Part shown: piece after piece, positions 1 to 9,220 of the stretch | Layout: each line of letters starts with the position of its first letter | How positions within the stretch are numbered: position 1 is the first letter of the stretch | Source of the DNA: Bacteroidales bacterium UBA6401 | GTDB taxonomy: Bacteria > Bacteroidota > Bacteroidia > Bacteroidales > UBA932 | Direction of reading: 5' to 3' | DNA: 64,000 nucleotides | Assembly: GCA_002438635.1 (NCBI GenBank) | Contig: DJPX01000042.1 | Coordinates: forward strand, 61,771 to 125,770 | Program-made: the position numbers and the translations under genes | The notes under the pieces: model-generated | The model's database searches: none | Seen by the model: only the letters and a program-made list of their open reading frames with translations | What the model was told of the DNA's origin: nothing

Positions 1-972
1 ATTCTCATACACCTCACGTGAAATGCCAAAACGCTGTGAAGATGCGGCAAGTACGTATGTTATAAAGGTCTCATCATACCCTTTGATACGATGATTCATC
101 TTCCATCCGTAGTTTTTAGACCAATGCCAATACAGATTCTTTCCATCCTCACCTGTATACCAGTTCCACTCGACGCCACGAACCAGCCTATCGGCCCTTA
201 CGCACAAATCCGGTCTCTTGAATTTAAGATATTGCTTTAGCGTAATAAGTCCTTCCACAAGAAACGCCGTTTCAACTAAATCACCTCCATCGTCATATTT
301 ACTGAAAGAGTGAACCTTACGAGTTTGTGGATCATACCAATGCGCCCATGCGCCATGGAACCTTTCTACATTCTCAAGAAAGTTCAATATCTTTTCGAAA
401 TCACCATACCCTTGCTCTGTGCTCAAGTATCCTCGTTCTATACCTGCGATAAGCGCCATAATGCCAAAGCCCGTACCACCTGTAGTTACTGGAGCACCAT
501 TTGTAGAGTTGCTTCTTTCCTTTGCCATACCTGTAAGATGATCCGCAAACTCGTGAAAATAGCGTGTAGTATACTTTTGTGTCATATCCAGCAATGCCTC
601 ATCTGTAGCTGCGGGGATAGTAATAGTAACAGACATGGAAGACAAATCGTCTCGTGAAAGAGATTTTGGATTTATACCCTTAGGAATAACATAATAAGTA
701 GCAGATGTGGGCACTTTAGAAGGCTTCACACTCCAATCCAAATAAGGAGAGGAATTAATCGAGTTCAGCAACTTTAAATTTCGTCCGGACTTCAAATACA
801 AATCATAACTTTCGCCCTGAGACGAATCCCATGAAAACTCCACGTGAGCAGGGTAAGCGGACACCTCTAACCCGTGCACTTGTTTATAGACTTTAAAACT
901 TTCAACCTCATTTCTGCAAGAACAAACAGAAACGAGCAATACAGAAAAAATTAAAAATTTAATTGTTTTCAT
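1..972 (-). CDS. GH144-like glucoamylase-family lipoprotein, C-terminus cut by the window edge
   Basis: The frame stays open for 324 codons from the ATG at 972 to the window edge, so the C-terminus is missing. The N-terminus is a lipoprotein signal (MKTIKFLIFSVLLVSVCSC, Cys 19), so the protein is probably exported and lipid-anchored. Residues about 25-100 look like an FnIII-type beta domain. From about residue 140 the sequence matches the glycoamylase-like family (PF10091), with WAHWYDP and DDGGDLVETAFLVEGL. In Bacteroides this family includes GH144 enzymes acting on beta-1,2-glucans; that substrate is inferred from family membership only. It diverges from the sensor/regulator at 1181, which may control it. 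Confidence is good for the family and low for the substrate. Confidence 0.8.
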   Translation of the reverse strand, partial: MKTIKFLIFSVLLVSVCSCRNEVESFKVYKQVHGLEVSAYPAHVEFSWDSSQGESYDLYLKSGRNLKLLNSINSSPYLDWSVKPSKVPTSATYYVIPKGINPKSLSRDDLSSMSVTITIPAATDEALLDMTQKYTTRYFHEFADHLTGMAKERSNSTNGAPVTTGGTGFGIMALIAGIERGYLSTEQGYGDFEKILNFLENVERFHGAWAHWYDPQTRKVHSFSKYDDGGDLVETAFLVEGLITLKQYLKFKRPDLCVRADRLVRGVEWNWYTGEDGKNLYWHWSKNYGWKMNHRIKGYDETFITYVLAASSQRFGISREVYEN

Positions 973-1154
973 CGCTTTATTTGGAAATCTAATGCCTTTG
1001 ATTTATTTATTGCTTATCTGTTTCAGCGTTTTTTGAAGCAAATATATGAACAATATAAAAAAAGCAAATAGACTAAGCCCCCATAAATATTCCACTTCAA
1101 AAAACAGGGGTTATATCTATCCCCTATTTTTCCACTACCATTAAAAAATTTAAT

Positions 1155-1162
1155 TATATTTG
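1155..1162 (+). promoter_or_regulatory. Bacteroidota -7 promoter element (TATATTTG)
   Basis: TATATTTG fits the Bacteroidota -7 consensus TAnnTTTG. It lies 18 bp before the ATG at 1181, which predicts a leader of only about 13 nt. No clear TTG is seen 20 bp upstream, so the -33 half is weak. Confidence 0.55.
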
Positions 1163-1180
1163 TTAGAAAATTACAGAACC

Positions 1181-3958
1181 ATGCGTCGTAAAACAGCCAT
1201 AACAGTATTATGCCTTTTCGGCATTACAGTATATTCTACAGCACAAGAATCCACTCCGATAGTGCGTATCTGGGATAAAAATGACCACCACCAATCTAAC
1301 CAAATATGGTCTGCAAGTTGCGCTGAAGATGGTAGGACCTACTTTGGAAATGCAACAGGGCTTATATGTTTTGATTCTAAACAATGGAGTATAACTCCCA
1401 TAAAAGGCTCGTGTATAATTCGCTCAACTTTTTGCGATGGTGATAGAATCTACGCCGGATCATTTGAAGAATTCGGGTATTTCTCCGAAAACGATGAAGG
1501 TATCATAGAATACACTTCATTATCCGATTCTCTAGCCGGATATTCTATGAAAAACGATGAAATATGGAATATTTTTCGTTATGGTGATAACATCATTTTT
1601 CACTCTTTTGTCACTTTTTTCGCATACAATACAACTAACAAAACAGTTACTCCTATTGACACTAAGGTATTTAGTGAATACATCGGTTTGGATTCGGAGA
1701 ATAGGTTATATAGCAGCGCTGACGGCTTTTCTATAATAAACCTTGAAGATGGTTCTGCAACAAAGCTTCCGCATCCATGGAAAGGAAAAATGGTATCAGT
1801 CTTACCTCGTGGTAAAGGAAGAGACTTGGTTGTAACACAGAATGAAGGCATCTACCTTCTTAATGGCACATCTTTAAGTAAATGGATAACTAACTGCGAG
1901 GAAAATCTTCTCAATGGTGAAATAAATAAAGCCATTATAAGTTCAAAGGGAGACATCATACTAGGCAGTACACTTTATGGATGCAGTGCAATAGACTCCA
2001 CAGGACACAAACTATGGACCATTGATGCATCAAATGTGCTTGATGGGAATACCATCCTAAATATATGCGAGAACAAGGAGGGCGATTTATTCCTAGCTAT
2101 GGGCTCTGGAATAGCACTTGTCGATGTACATAGCGGTATACGCTACATACGGGAGTTGAGGCCTAATGTAGGCGCTGTGTACTGCACCTATTACCAAGCT
2201 CCGTTTTTATATATTGGCACAAATCAAGGACTATACACAAGTATATTGGATGGCAAGTCCCTTTCGATAAATAGTATACACAAAGATAAAAGAGTCAAAG
2301 GACCTGTACTGTACTTAAAACGCTATGACGATCAACTTTTCTGTGGAACCAATGCAGATACATATACCATTGATGGACTTAAAACTAACAAAATCTCTAA
2401 GGACAACGCAGGCGGTAGTTGCCTTGCAAAAGGCATTATCAATGGGAAGGAGGTACTTATAGAAGGCACTTATACCAAGCTTTGCCTTTATATTAAACAT
2501 AATGGTAAATGGCAGTATTCTCATCATCTGGAAGGCTTTCTAGAGCCAATCAGCACCATAGACATTGACTTTTCGGGATTTATATGGGCCAGCCACCAGA
2601 ACAGAGGTCTTTACCGTCTAAAAGTGTCACCTGATTTAAAATCAATTAGTGACATTAGATACTACCCTTCGTTTGACGGGCAGTCTGGCAAAGTCGGAAT
2701 CAAAAGGATAAATGGCAGAACCATATTTTTCAATGATTCTTCTATCTATACCTATGACGATGTTACCGACTCCATAGTTATTTACAAAGGACTAAACTCT
2801 TCAATTGGGGAAATTAAGAACATAATGGATATCAGTGAAGATAATAGCGGTGGTTATTGGATTGTCAATCCAGATAATGCATATCACTTTGATTATAATT
2901 ACAATATTATTGAAAAAATCCCCTACAGCATATTCAACGCCACATCTGTAGATATGCTGAAACAAGTAAGCCAAGGGCCACAGGGATGGTCTATAATGAG
3001 CCTAAACAATGCATTGGCCTTCATACCGAAGAGGACAAATATAGTGGATAATGGTTGGAAACCCGATCTCAAATTAGAATCCATCAAAATATCTCATATA
3101 GATGGTTCTATGGCAGCAAACATTAGTCTAAGAAAGAATCTTGCGTGGGGATGGGATAATAGGCTTGTAACATTTCGCTATACCTACCCTACTTTCAAGG
3201 AGATTGGCAATAATCATTTTGAATATATGCTTCAAGGAAGAGATGAAATATGGCAAAAAATACCTGGTGAAGAAGTTGATTTAAACCATCTTAACGAAGG
3301 ACACCACACTGTAAAAGTGAGAGTTGTGGATAATACCGGCGACATTCTAGATGAAACTCAAACCAGCTTTTATATCAGACCACCTTTTTGGAGAAGTGTA
3401 TGGGCATACCTCTTTTATTCCGCTATGGGAATTTTAAGTATCCTATTTGTGTATTATTACATAAAAAGAAGAGTCGAGGGACAGAAAAAGGAGTTGGAAA
3501 ATAAAAGGTTAGAAGCCGAATTAAATGCGAAAAGTCGTGAAATAGCGTCCACGACTATGAGTCTTTTGAATAAGAATAAAATATTGCTTGACCTTAAAGA
3601 TGAATTAAGCGTTCAAAAAAATGCCATCGGGAATGCCTATCCTGACAAATATTACAAGAAGATGATTTCCGCCATCGATTCTCAAATTTCAAGCGAACAG
3701 GATTGGAAGTTATTTCAGCAGAATTTTGATCGCATCCATGGCAACTTCTTTCATATCCTAAAAACAAGATACCCTAAGCTAACAAGTTCAGACCTAAGAT
3801 TCTGCTCCTATCTATGTATGAATCTTTCATCCAAAGAGATAGCGTCCATGATGAATATATCACTTAAAGGAGTGGAAGCAGCACGATATAGAATTCGTAA
3901 AAAACTATCTCTTCCATCTAATGTATCCTTATCGTCATTTCTTATGGACCTTGAATGA
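1181..3958 (+). CDS. Membrane one-component sensor: periplasmic propeller, Y_Y_Y domain, LuxR-type HTH
   Basis: 925 aa. The ATG at 1181 is chosen over an upstream in-frame TTG at 1160 because the -7 promoter box overlaps that TTG and because a clean signal peptide (MRRKTAITVLCLFGITVYSTAQ) starts at 1181. Most of the protein resembles the periplasmic beta-propeller sensors of Bacteroidota. A Y_Y_Y domain follows (about 640-735), then one TM helix (about 742-764), a Lys/Glu-rich coiled coil, and a C-terminal helix-turn-helix (about 875-915, LSSKEIASMMNISLKGVEAARYR, LuxR type). There is no histidine kinase domain, so the periplasmic signal probably reaches the HTH directly. The divergent GH144-like gene is a plausible target. 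The last 24 bp overlap the convergent asd gene. Confidence 0.85.
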   Translation: MRRKTAITVLCLFGITVYSTAQESTPIVRIWDKNDHHQSNQIWSASCAEDGRTYFGNATGLICFDSKQWSITPIKGSCIIRSTFCDGDRIYAGSFEEFGYFSENDEGIIEYTSLSDSLAGYSMKNDEIWNIFRYGDNIIFHSFVTFFAYNTTNKTVTPIDTKVFSEYIGLDSENRLYSSADGFSIINLEDGSATKLPHPWKGKMVSVLPRGKGRDLVVTQNEGIYLLNGTSLSKWITNCEENLLNGEINKAIISSKGDIILGSTLYGCSAIDSTGHKLWTIDASNVLDGNTILNICENKEGDLFLAMGSGIALVDVHSGIRYIRELRPNVGAVYCTYYQAPFLYIGTNQGLYTSILDGKSLSINSIHKDKRVKGPVLYLKRYDDQLFCGTNADTYTIDGLKTNKISKDNAGGSCLAKGIINGKEVLIEGTYTKLCLYIKHNGKWQYSHHLEGFLEPISTIDIDFSGFIWASHQNRGLYRLKVSPDLKSISDIRYYPSFDGQSGKVGIKRINGRTIFFNDSSIYTYDDVTDSIVIYKGLNSSIGEIKNIMDISEDNSGGYWIVNPDNAYHFDYNYNIIEKIPYSIFNATSVDMLKQVSQGPQGWSIMSLNNALAFIPKRTNIVDNGWKPDLKLESIKISHIDGSMAANISLRKNLAWGWDNRLVTFRYTYPTFKEIGNNHFEYMLQGRDEIWQKIPGEEVDLNHLNEGHHTVKVRVVDNTGDILDETQTSFYIRPPFWRSVWAYLFYSAMGILSILFVYYYIKRRVEGQKKELENKRLEAELNAKSREIASTTMSLLNKNKILLDLKDELSVQKNAIGNAYPDKYYKKMISAIDSQISSEQDWKLFQQNFDRIHGNFFHILKTRYPKLTSSDLRFCSYLCMNLSSKEIASMMNISLKGVEAARYRIRKKLSLPSNVSLSSFLMDLE

Positions 3959-4963
3959 TGACTTGTCATTTTCTAGGAGCCACTGCGCTATTTGTACCGC
4001 ATTAAGTGCGGCGCCTTTTCTGATTTGATCCGACACAACCCAAAAGGTAAGTCCATTCTCATCAGCAAGATCCTTACGAATCCTTCCTACATAAACATCA
4101 TCCTTGCCTTGAAGGAATAGAGGCATAGGATACTCCTTCTTAGAAGGATCATCCATAAGCACTAGTCCTTCCGCGTTAGAAAAAGCATCTCTTGCCTGGA
4201 GCACGCTTATAGGCTTTTCCGTTTCTACCCATATACTTTCAGAATGGCATCTAAGAGCAGGAACTCGTACACATGTAGCGCTAGTAAGTACGTCACTATG
4301 CATAATTTTTCTCGTCTCATCGAACATTTTCAACTCTTCCTTGGTATAACCATTATCTGTAAATACATCGATATGTGGAATGAGGTTAAAGGCCAATGGA
4401 TATGCAAATTTTTCTGCTTTCATCTCCTCGCCATTCAGACTTTGGCGACACTGGTCAACAAGTTCTACCATAGCTTGTGCCCCGGCGCCACTTGCTGCCT
4501 GATATGTGGCCACGTGTACCCTTTTGATATGAGAAAGCCTTTCAATGGCATTAAGAGCCACAACCATTATAATAGTAGAACAATTAGGATTAGCAATTAT
4601 CCTTTTAGGACGAACCAGCGCATCGCGTGGATTCACTTCTGGAACTACAAGCGGTACATCCTTATCCATTCTAAAAGCACTGGAATTGTCAATCATAATG
4701 GCGCCGAAACGAGTAATATCTTCGGCAAATTCCTTTGACACACTTCCACCGGCGGACACAAAAGCTATATCCACATTTTTAAAATCGTCATTATGTTGAA
4801 GCTTTTTTATCTCGTATTCTTTCCCATCAAAAACAATCTTCTTCCCTGCACTTCTTTCCGAGCCGAACAGAGATAGCTTATCTATCGGGAACTTTCTTTC
4901 TTCTAGCACACGCAGAAATTCCTGTCCTACTGCCCCGCTGGCACCAACTATTGCTACATTCAT
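3935..4963 (-). CDS. asd: Aspartate-semialdehyde dehydrogenase
   Basis: 342 aa, normal family length. It converts L-aspartyl-4-phosphate to aspartate semialdehyde with NADPH, feeding lysine/diaminopimelate, threonine and methionine synthesis. Visible are the N-terminal Rossmann motif GASGAVG (about 7-13), the active-site cysteine in ANPNCSTI (Cys 128) and the later RVPALRCHSES segment with the conserved His. Its C-terminal codons are antisense to the end of the preceding regulator gene (24 bp convergent overlap). A minus-strand TAATTTTG box at 5029-5022 is its likely promoter. Confidence 0.96.
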   Translation of the reverse strand: MNVAIVGASGAVGQEFLRVLEERKFPIDKLSLFGSERSAGKKIVFDGKEYEIKKLQHNDDFKNVDIAFVSAGGSVSKEFAEDITRFGAIMIDNSSAFRMDKDVPLVVPEVNPRDALVRPKRIIANPNCSTIIMVVALNAIERLSHIKRVHVATYQAASGAGAQAMVELVDQCRQSLNGEEMKAEKFAYPLAFNLIPHIDVFTDNGYTKEELKMFDETRKIMHSDVLTSATCVRVPALRCHSESIWVETEKPISVLQARDAFSNAEGLVLMDDPSKKEYPMPLFLQGKDDVYVGRIRKDLADENGLTFWVVSDQIRKGAALNAVQIAQWLLENDKSSFKVHKK

Positions 4964-5021
4964 AACCTTTTTCTATTTAAAACCAAAGCTCGCTCTACAT
5001 TTTCGCAAGAACGGAACACCG

Positions 5022-5029
5022 CAAAATTA
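5022..5029 (-). promoter_or_regulatory. -7 promoter element of asd
   Basis: TAATTTTG reading leftwards, 59 bp before the asd start. It is back-to-back with the glycosyltransferase box at 5074-5081, 44 bp away. Confidence 0.45.
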
Positions 5030-5073
5030 TAAAAGATTAATCTAATATTAAAAGTAATGCGGAGATAAAATAC

Positions 5074-5081
5074 TATATTTG
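5074..5081 (+). promoter_or_regulatory. -7 promoter element of the GT4 glycosyltransferase
   Basis: TATATTTG, fitting TAnnTTTG, about 150 bp before the ATG at 5233. The implied leader is about 145 nt and contains no recognised motif. Confidence 0.45.
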
Positions 5082-5232
5082 CCAACGCAACTGTACAACA
5101 GCTCTGGATGGTATGCTTCATGACAGCCTTTTAAACTCGCAGGCTGAATGTTGCAACTATTTATAAACCAAGAAACACAAAAATGATACAAGTTATTTTT
5201 TTGAGGGTTTCTAAAAACGCTAAACAAAAGAT

Positions 5233-6408
5233 ATGGAAAAGAAAACATTGAATATTGGATTATTCAACGAATGCTTCCCTCCTGTTATGGATGGAGTTTC
5301 TGTCTGCGTGTACAATTACGCTTACTGGATGCAAAAAAAAGTCGGTGGAGTGGCCGTAATAACGCCTAATGTTCCTGGCGCTGACTATTCCAAGTATGAC
5401 TTCGAAGTCATAGACTATTTTTCAGTTCCGGTACCTTTTAGGCATCCCTATGTTACCGGCATTGCAGAGGTTGACCCCACCTTCCTAGCTAAATTGGCAC
5501 AGAGAGAATTCAAAATTGTTCACGCACATAGCCCCTTTACGTCTGGGCGAGCAGCACAAAGAATAGCGAAAAAAATGGGCATTCCTTGCGTGGCGACATT
5601 CCACTCGAAATATCGCGACGACTTTGCACGGGTTCTTCCTGATAAAATGGTTGACATAGTTATAAAAAATGTAATTTCTTTTTACGAGAAAGCAGACCAA
5701 GTCTGGGTGCCACAGGAATCCGTGAAAGAAGTCATCCGCGAGTATGGATATAAAGGACATGTAGAAGTAGTAGATAATGGTAGCGATTTATGCGCGGACT
5801 ACCCCGAGAAGTATTTTGTAGATTCAAGACAAAAATTGGGCATAAAACCCGATGAATTCGTCTTCCTTTTCGTAGGGCAGCATATATGGGAAAAGAATGT
5901 ACGCTTCATAATAGATGCATTGGCAGGCATTGAGGATCTGAAATTCAGGATGTTTTTTGTCGGAACCGGTTATGCCGCAGAGGCTATGAAAGAATTGGTT
6001 AGCGAAAAAGGACTGGATAGCAAAGTCACATTCGTAGGTAATATTACAGATAGAGAGAAAATCAAAATCTACTATGCGGCGGCAGATTTGTTCCTTTTCC
6101 CTTCGCTTTATGACAATGCTCCACTCGTAGTAAGGGAGGCTGCTGCGCTTCACACTCCTGCCGTTATGGTAAAAGGCGCAACTGCCGCCACTATACTCAA
6201 AGATGGAGAAAACGGTTTTCTAATTGATAATAACCTCACATCTTTTGAAGACAAACTTCGAGAATTGATAGCAGACCCAGCCAGGGTGCATAGAGTGGGA
6301 GTACAGGCCTCGAAAACTATAGTTCGGAGTTGGGAAGATGTAGTAGGCGAAGTGTTAGATAGATACAATGCTCTAATCTCGCATCGAACTCTAATAAATA
6401 AGATCTAA
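5233..6408 (+). CDS. GT4-family glycosyltransferase
   Basis: 391 aa, cytoplasmic or peripheral membrane. It has the GT-B fold layout: an N-terminal acceptor domain starting IGLFNECFPPVMDGVSV (about 8-24), where the first loop carries the DGVS segment typical of GT4 lipid or oligosaccharide glycosyltransferases, and a C-terminal nucleotide-sugar domain. The C-terminal donor-site segment FPSLYDNAPLVVREAAA (about 292-308) holds the usual E-x7-E-like region. Acceptor and sugar cannot be read from the sequence; glycolipid or cell-surface glycan synthesis is an inference from the family. It is monocistronic between divergent asd and the convergent anti-sigma gene. Confidence 0.88.
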   Translation: MEKKTLNIGLFNECFPPVMDGVSVCVYNYAYWMQKKVGGVAVITPNVPGADYSKYDFEVIDYFSVPVPFRHPYVTGIAEVDPTFLAKLAQREFKIVHAHSPFTSGRAAQRIAKKMGIPCVATFHSKYRDDFARVLPDKMVDIVIKNVISFYEKADQVWVPQESVKEVIREYGYKGHVEVVDNGSDLCADYPEKYFVDSRQKLGIKPDEFVFLFVGQHIWEKNVRFIIDALAGIEDLKFRMFFVGTGYAAEAMKELVSEKGLDSKVTFVGNITDREKIKIYYAAADLFLFPSLYDNAPLVVREAAALHTPAVMVKGATAATILKDGENGFLIDNNLTSFEDKLRELIADPARVHRVGVQASKTIVRSWEDVVGEVLDRYNALISHRTLINKI

Positions 6409-6412
6409 CGAC

Positions 6413-7594
6413 CTACCTAGTAAAAGACATATCAATTCGCAGACCTGCTCCTAAAGAAAAATTAGCAGGTCTGAATTTGTATATGGTATTAAGACTCGAT
6501 CCATCATTAAAATAATAGCCTAAACCACCTTGTGCAAAAGCCCACACCCCATTGTAAAGACAATACTCTACGCCCAGATTAAGGCTTGTCGAGAATTGGA
6601 AAGGTCTCTCATTAAGATTATCAACTTCTTTAAGCCTATTTTCATCCCCAATAATGTAGTCATTAGTGCGCGTAGCCTTATAGCATTTATCAAAAGACAC
6701 TCCCAATGAGCAATACAAATTGAGTGAGTTGAAAGTGAAAAAATCGTACTTAATATCAAGTGGTACACCTATATATCGGATATTTTGTTCTCCACTTCGA
6801 TAGTGATGTTGTGTTCCTTCTCTGTACTCTGAGCGCAAAAAAACATTAGAAATGCCTGCCGATAAACTTATCCTATCAGTAAATTCATAGGAAAATACCA
6901 ATCCTATCTTCATCGGGATATCATGCTTCATTTCCGTTTTTTGAGCAGTGCCGTAATTGAAAACGGCCACTCCTAATGCCGGATCATCCATCCAATTTGC
7001 ATTTTCCATACCTAGACCCTTTGAAAATCCGGATCGACTTATCGAATTGCGCGAATACCCCCCTGCCACAGATGAATAAACTTTAAAGGCGTATCGGCTA
7101 TCAATTATTCTCTGCTTTTTAGGCTTCTCATGGTAATCTACTTCCCGCCTGACTTCCTTGGCATCGTCAATTTCCTGCGTCTCTTCATCTTTTACCGGCT
7201 TTCCTTTTGAGTCATCATCTAGCCTGGTGTTCTCGACTGCGCTAAGGCTATTTTCTTTGCCAATTTCGCTAGTGCTGACCCTCTTTTGGGGGCCATTCAG
7301 TCGCGAAGGTGCAACTAACTCCTGCTGCAATTTTTTCTCGTCTTTAATAATAACTCTTGCGGTAAAATCTTTAGCATCAGCAAAATGCGTGGGTTCCACG
7401 GATTCATTTTGTCCAATAAGTACGATAAGCACTATACTGGCCAATGCAAACGCTCCTGCAAGTGGCCATAGTATATGATTATGCGCTCTGCGATGAGGAA
7501 GATTAGAAATTACCCCATACCATAAATCCTTTGGAGGGGCAATTTCATAATTAGACATTTTTTCCCTAATATCATCCGACCATTTGTCTTTCAT
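6413..7594 (-). CDS. Dual-membrane-spanning anti-sigma factor (Dma-like) with C-terminal outer-membrane beta-barrel
   Basis: 393 aa from the ATG at 7594. That start is preferred to the upstream in-frame one because MKDKWSDDIREKM begins the cytoplasmic anti-sigma segment and overlaps the sigma stop by 23 bp, the usual coupled layout. Residues 1-40 are cytoplasmic, 41-61 form one inner-membrane helix (ILWPLAGAFALASIVLIVLI), about 62-150 are a charged Lys/Glu/Asp/Ser-rich disordered linker, and about 155-393 are an alternating amphipathic OmpA/PorT-like beta-barrel ending in an aromatic-type strand. This matches the Dma class described in Bacteroides thetaiotaomicron, which ties outer-membrane state to a cytoplasmic sigma factor and to vesiculation. 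The sigma factor and a NigD-like gene lie just upstream. Confidence 0.8.
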   Translation of the reverse strand: MKDKWSDDIREKMSNYEIAPPKDLWYGVISNLPHRRAHNHILWPLAGAFALASIVLIVLIGQNESVEPTHFADAKDFTARVIIKDEKKLQQELVAPSRLNGPQKRVSTSEIGKENSLSAVENTRLDDDSKGKPVKDEETQEIDDAKEVRREVDYHEKPKKQRIIDSRYAFKVYSSVAGGYSRNSISRSGFSKGLGMENANWMDDPALGVAVFNYGTAQKTEMKHDIPMKIGLVFSYEFTDRISLSAGISNVFLRSEYREGTQHHYRSGEQNIRYIGVPLDIKYDFFTFNSLNLYCSLGVSFDKCYKATRTNDYIIGDENRLKEVDNLNERPFQFSTSLNLGVEYCLYNGVWAFAQGGLGYYFNDGSSLNTIYKFRPANFSLGAGLRIDMSFTR

Positions 7595-8117
7595 ATTCCT
7601 TAATTTTATTCGACAATAGAGCTTTTGCCTTATATATTTGAGAGGCAACAGTACCCTCCTTTATTTTTAACGACTTAGCTATTTCTTTATAGCTTTTTCC
7701 CTCTATAACAAATAGATTGAAGACAGTACGATACCCATCTGGCAACGCCCTTATCATATCAAAAAGCACATTTGCCGGTATCTCTTCAATATTGTCTTCA
7801 CTATCTTCCGTAGTCTGTTGGAAATTATCATCTATATCTTCAAATAGGATTCTTCCTTTCGATTTAAGATATTTCAAGGAATCATTCAGCACTATTTTTC
7901 CCATCCACGCCCGAAGAGACCCCTCACCCTTATACTTAAAAGAACCAATCGAGCTATATACTTTTAACATAGCACCTTGCAGAATATCCTTAACAGCTTC
8001 TTCATCAGTAATATATCTTGAACATATTGCAGACAAATAGCCAATATTCAAGCGATACAACTGCTCGAAAGCTGTTGCATCGCCAGATTTTATGGAATTC
8101 ACAAGTTGTCTTTCCAT
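7572..8117 (-). CDS. ECF-type RNA polymerase sigma factor, partner of the adjacent anti-sigma factor
   Basis: 181 aa. Region 2 (about 20-85, LYRLNIGYLSAICSRYITDEEAVKDIL then FKYKGEGSLRAWMGKIVLN) and region 4 (about 120-170, LPDGYRTVFNLFVIEGKSYKEIA) are both clear, with no region 1 or 3, as in the sigma-70 ECF group. Its 3' end overlaps the anti-sigma start by 23 bp, so the two are probably translationally coupled. The NigD-like lipoprotein gene lies 38 bp upstream in the same direction. Confidence 0.92.
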   Translation of the reverse strand: MERQLVNSIKSGDATAFEQLYRLNIGYLSAICSRYITDEEAVKDILQGAMLKVYSSIGSFKYKGEGSLRAWMGKIVLNDSLKYLKSKGRILFEDIDDNFQQTTEDSEDNIEEIPANVLFDMIRALPDGYRTVFNLFVIEGKSYKEIAKSLKIKEGTVASQIYKAKALLSNKIKEYERQMVG

Positions 8118-8155
8118 CGAGAATAAACCCTACTGAAATCGTGCCGAGCGCCCTA

Positions 8156-8857
8156 TTATTTATGCATCCTCAGCTTAAATTCTAACTTTTTAGGACCATT
8201 AAAAGACTCCCAATTAAGTTTAACTGTTATTTCGTCAGATGATGAGGCGTTAGTCATATCATTTAGGTTAAAGGCTATAAGAGCATCGCCAAATTCCATT
8301 CCCATATCGCCCTGTGCATCGTGTCGAAGAACGAACTCAAATGGATCATCTGGATTTGTCCCTGATACCAGATTTAAACGATGAGGTTTGTGATATGGAC
8401 CCCAAGTAGTTCTTACTCTGAGCGTTATAAACCCATCCTCAGCAACTGTCACCCAGTCACGCATAATATCGATAGGATCATCGCCATATACCAAAGCATC
8501 ATCTTTGCCAGTTGTATAAACAGGAGTTTTAGTCCGAATGCTATCCATCCAATTAACCTTTACATAGCGCTTAACGATGTCTTCTGATCCATCAATATCT
8601 TGACGTTCTCCACGAGGATCATCCGTAAAATTAACTAAAGCTCTTACAACCTTGTCTTTATAAGGGGATGTTTTAAGATTAGTTGGATATAATACAGTTC
8701 TATCATCAAGTTGCATATTAAATCCGCCATCAGTTTGAGGATAAACTGTTACCAAGCCTGTCGGACGTACATCCACATAATCATCACTATCATCCCAACA
8801 AGATGATAATAAAAGTGTTGCACCTATAATGGTTGCAAATAAACCGATTTTTTTCAT
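8156..8857 (-). CDS. NigD-like lipoprotein
   Basis: 233 aa from the ATG at 8857, giving MKKIGLFATIIGATLLLSSC with a lipobox Cys at residue 20. An in-frame ATG 45 bp upstream would put extra residues before the signal peptide and is less likely. After an acidic WDDSDDY stretch the protein shows the NigD plan: a short N-terminal OB-like half and a C-terminal beta-sandwich half ending in LNWESFNGPKKLEFKLRM. NigD proteins have no known enzymatic role. In B. theta, NigD1 is the output through which Dma1 affects outer-membrane vesiculation. Being directly upstream of the sigma and Dma-like genes suggests the same circuit here. Confidence 0.8.
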   Translation of the reverse strand: MKKIGLFATIIGATLLLSSCWDDSDDYVDVRPTGLVTVYPQTDGGFNMQLDDRTVLYPTNLKTSPYKDKVVRALVNFTDDPRGERQDIDGSEDIVKRYVKVNWMDSIRTKTPVYTTGKDDALVYGDDPIDIMRDWVTVAEDGFITLRVRTTWGPYHKPHRLNLVSGTNPDDPFEFVLRHDAQGDMGMEFGDALIAFNLNDMTNASSSDEITVKLNWESFNGPKKLEFKLRMHK

Positions 8858-8978
8858 AAAAACTAATAATTTCAAACCATATATAAAATCCGACTTTTTC
8901 ATTTTCTTGCCTGGAAAACAAAAAAATTACTTGGCCAATTACATTGTAAAAATTGTAAGACTCATAATAATTATTCAT

Positions 8979-9025
8979 AAAAAGGCATTGTTCAGTAATA
9001 GCCGAACAGAGGCAACGAACTGAAC
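8979..9025 (-). terminator. Hairpin plus T-run between a 31-aa ORF and the NigD-like gene
   Basis: Read leftwards, GTTCAG (9025-9020 complement) pairs with CTGAAC (8995-8990), with an inner GCC/GGC pairing, followed within a few bases by five Ts (8983-8979). It may end the small upstream unit or act as an attenuator for the NigD-sigma-Dma operon. The stem is only 6 bp, so confidence is moderate. Confidence 0.4.
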
Positions 9026-9102
9026 GACAATATATTGACATAGTGAGATCGTAACCGAAGACTAATCCCCTGCCCCAAAATATACATTCGCAAATAAGAC
9101 TA

Positions 9103-9198
9103 CTATTCAATCTGCGATATCGGCTCAAGTGCTAAATCACATATCAAAGCCTCTATTTCGGCTGAACCCTCTATCCATTTTTTTAATTCCATTGACAT
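9103..9198 (-). CDS. Small ORF (31 aa) with its own promoter box and strong RBS-like sequence
   Basis: The ORF begins MSMELKKWIEGSAEIEALIC and ends EPISQIE; it contains no signal peptide or TM segment and I recognise no family. The AAGGAG-like motif just before its ATG is unusual in Bacteroidota, and a perfect TAACTTTG -7 box lies at 9228-9221, about 23 bp before the start. It could be a leader peptide for the NigD/sigma/anti-sigma operon that starts 250 bp downstream, or an independent micro-gene. The surrounding 8903-9360 has no other gene. Confidence 0.45.
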   Translation of the reverse strand: MSMELKKWIEGSAEIEALICDLALEPISQIE

Positions 9199-9220
9199 AC
9201 TCCTTATATTTTTGTTAACG

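Noticed and set aside
310..657. 115-aa plus-strand ORF
   Set aside because: Shadow of the GH144-like gene on the other strand; Cys-rich composition and no start signals.
1160..1180. TTG start for the sensor/regulator
   Set aside because: The TTG overlaps the -7 promoter box, so it would not be transcribed; the ATG at 1181 starts a good signal peptide.
4244..4738. 164-aa plus-strand ORF
   Set aside because: Antisense shadow inside asd, whose protein is unambiguous.
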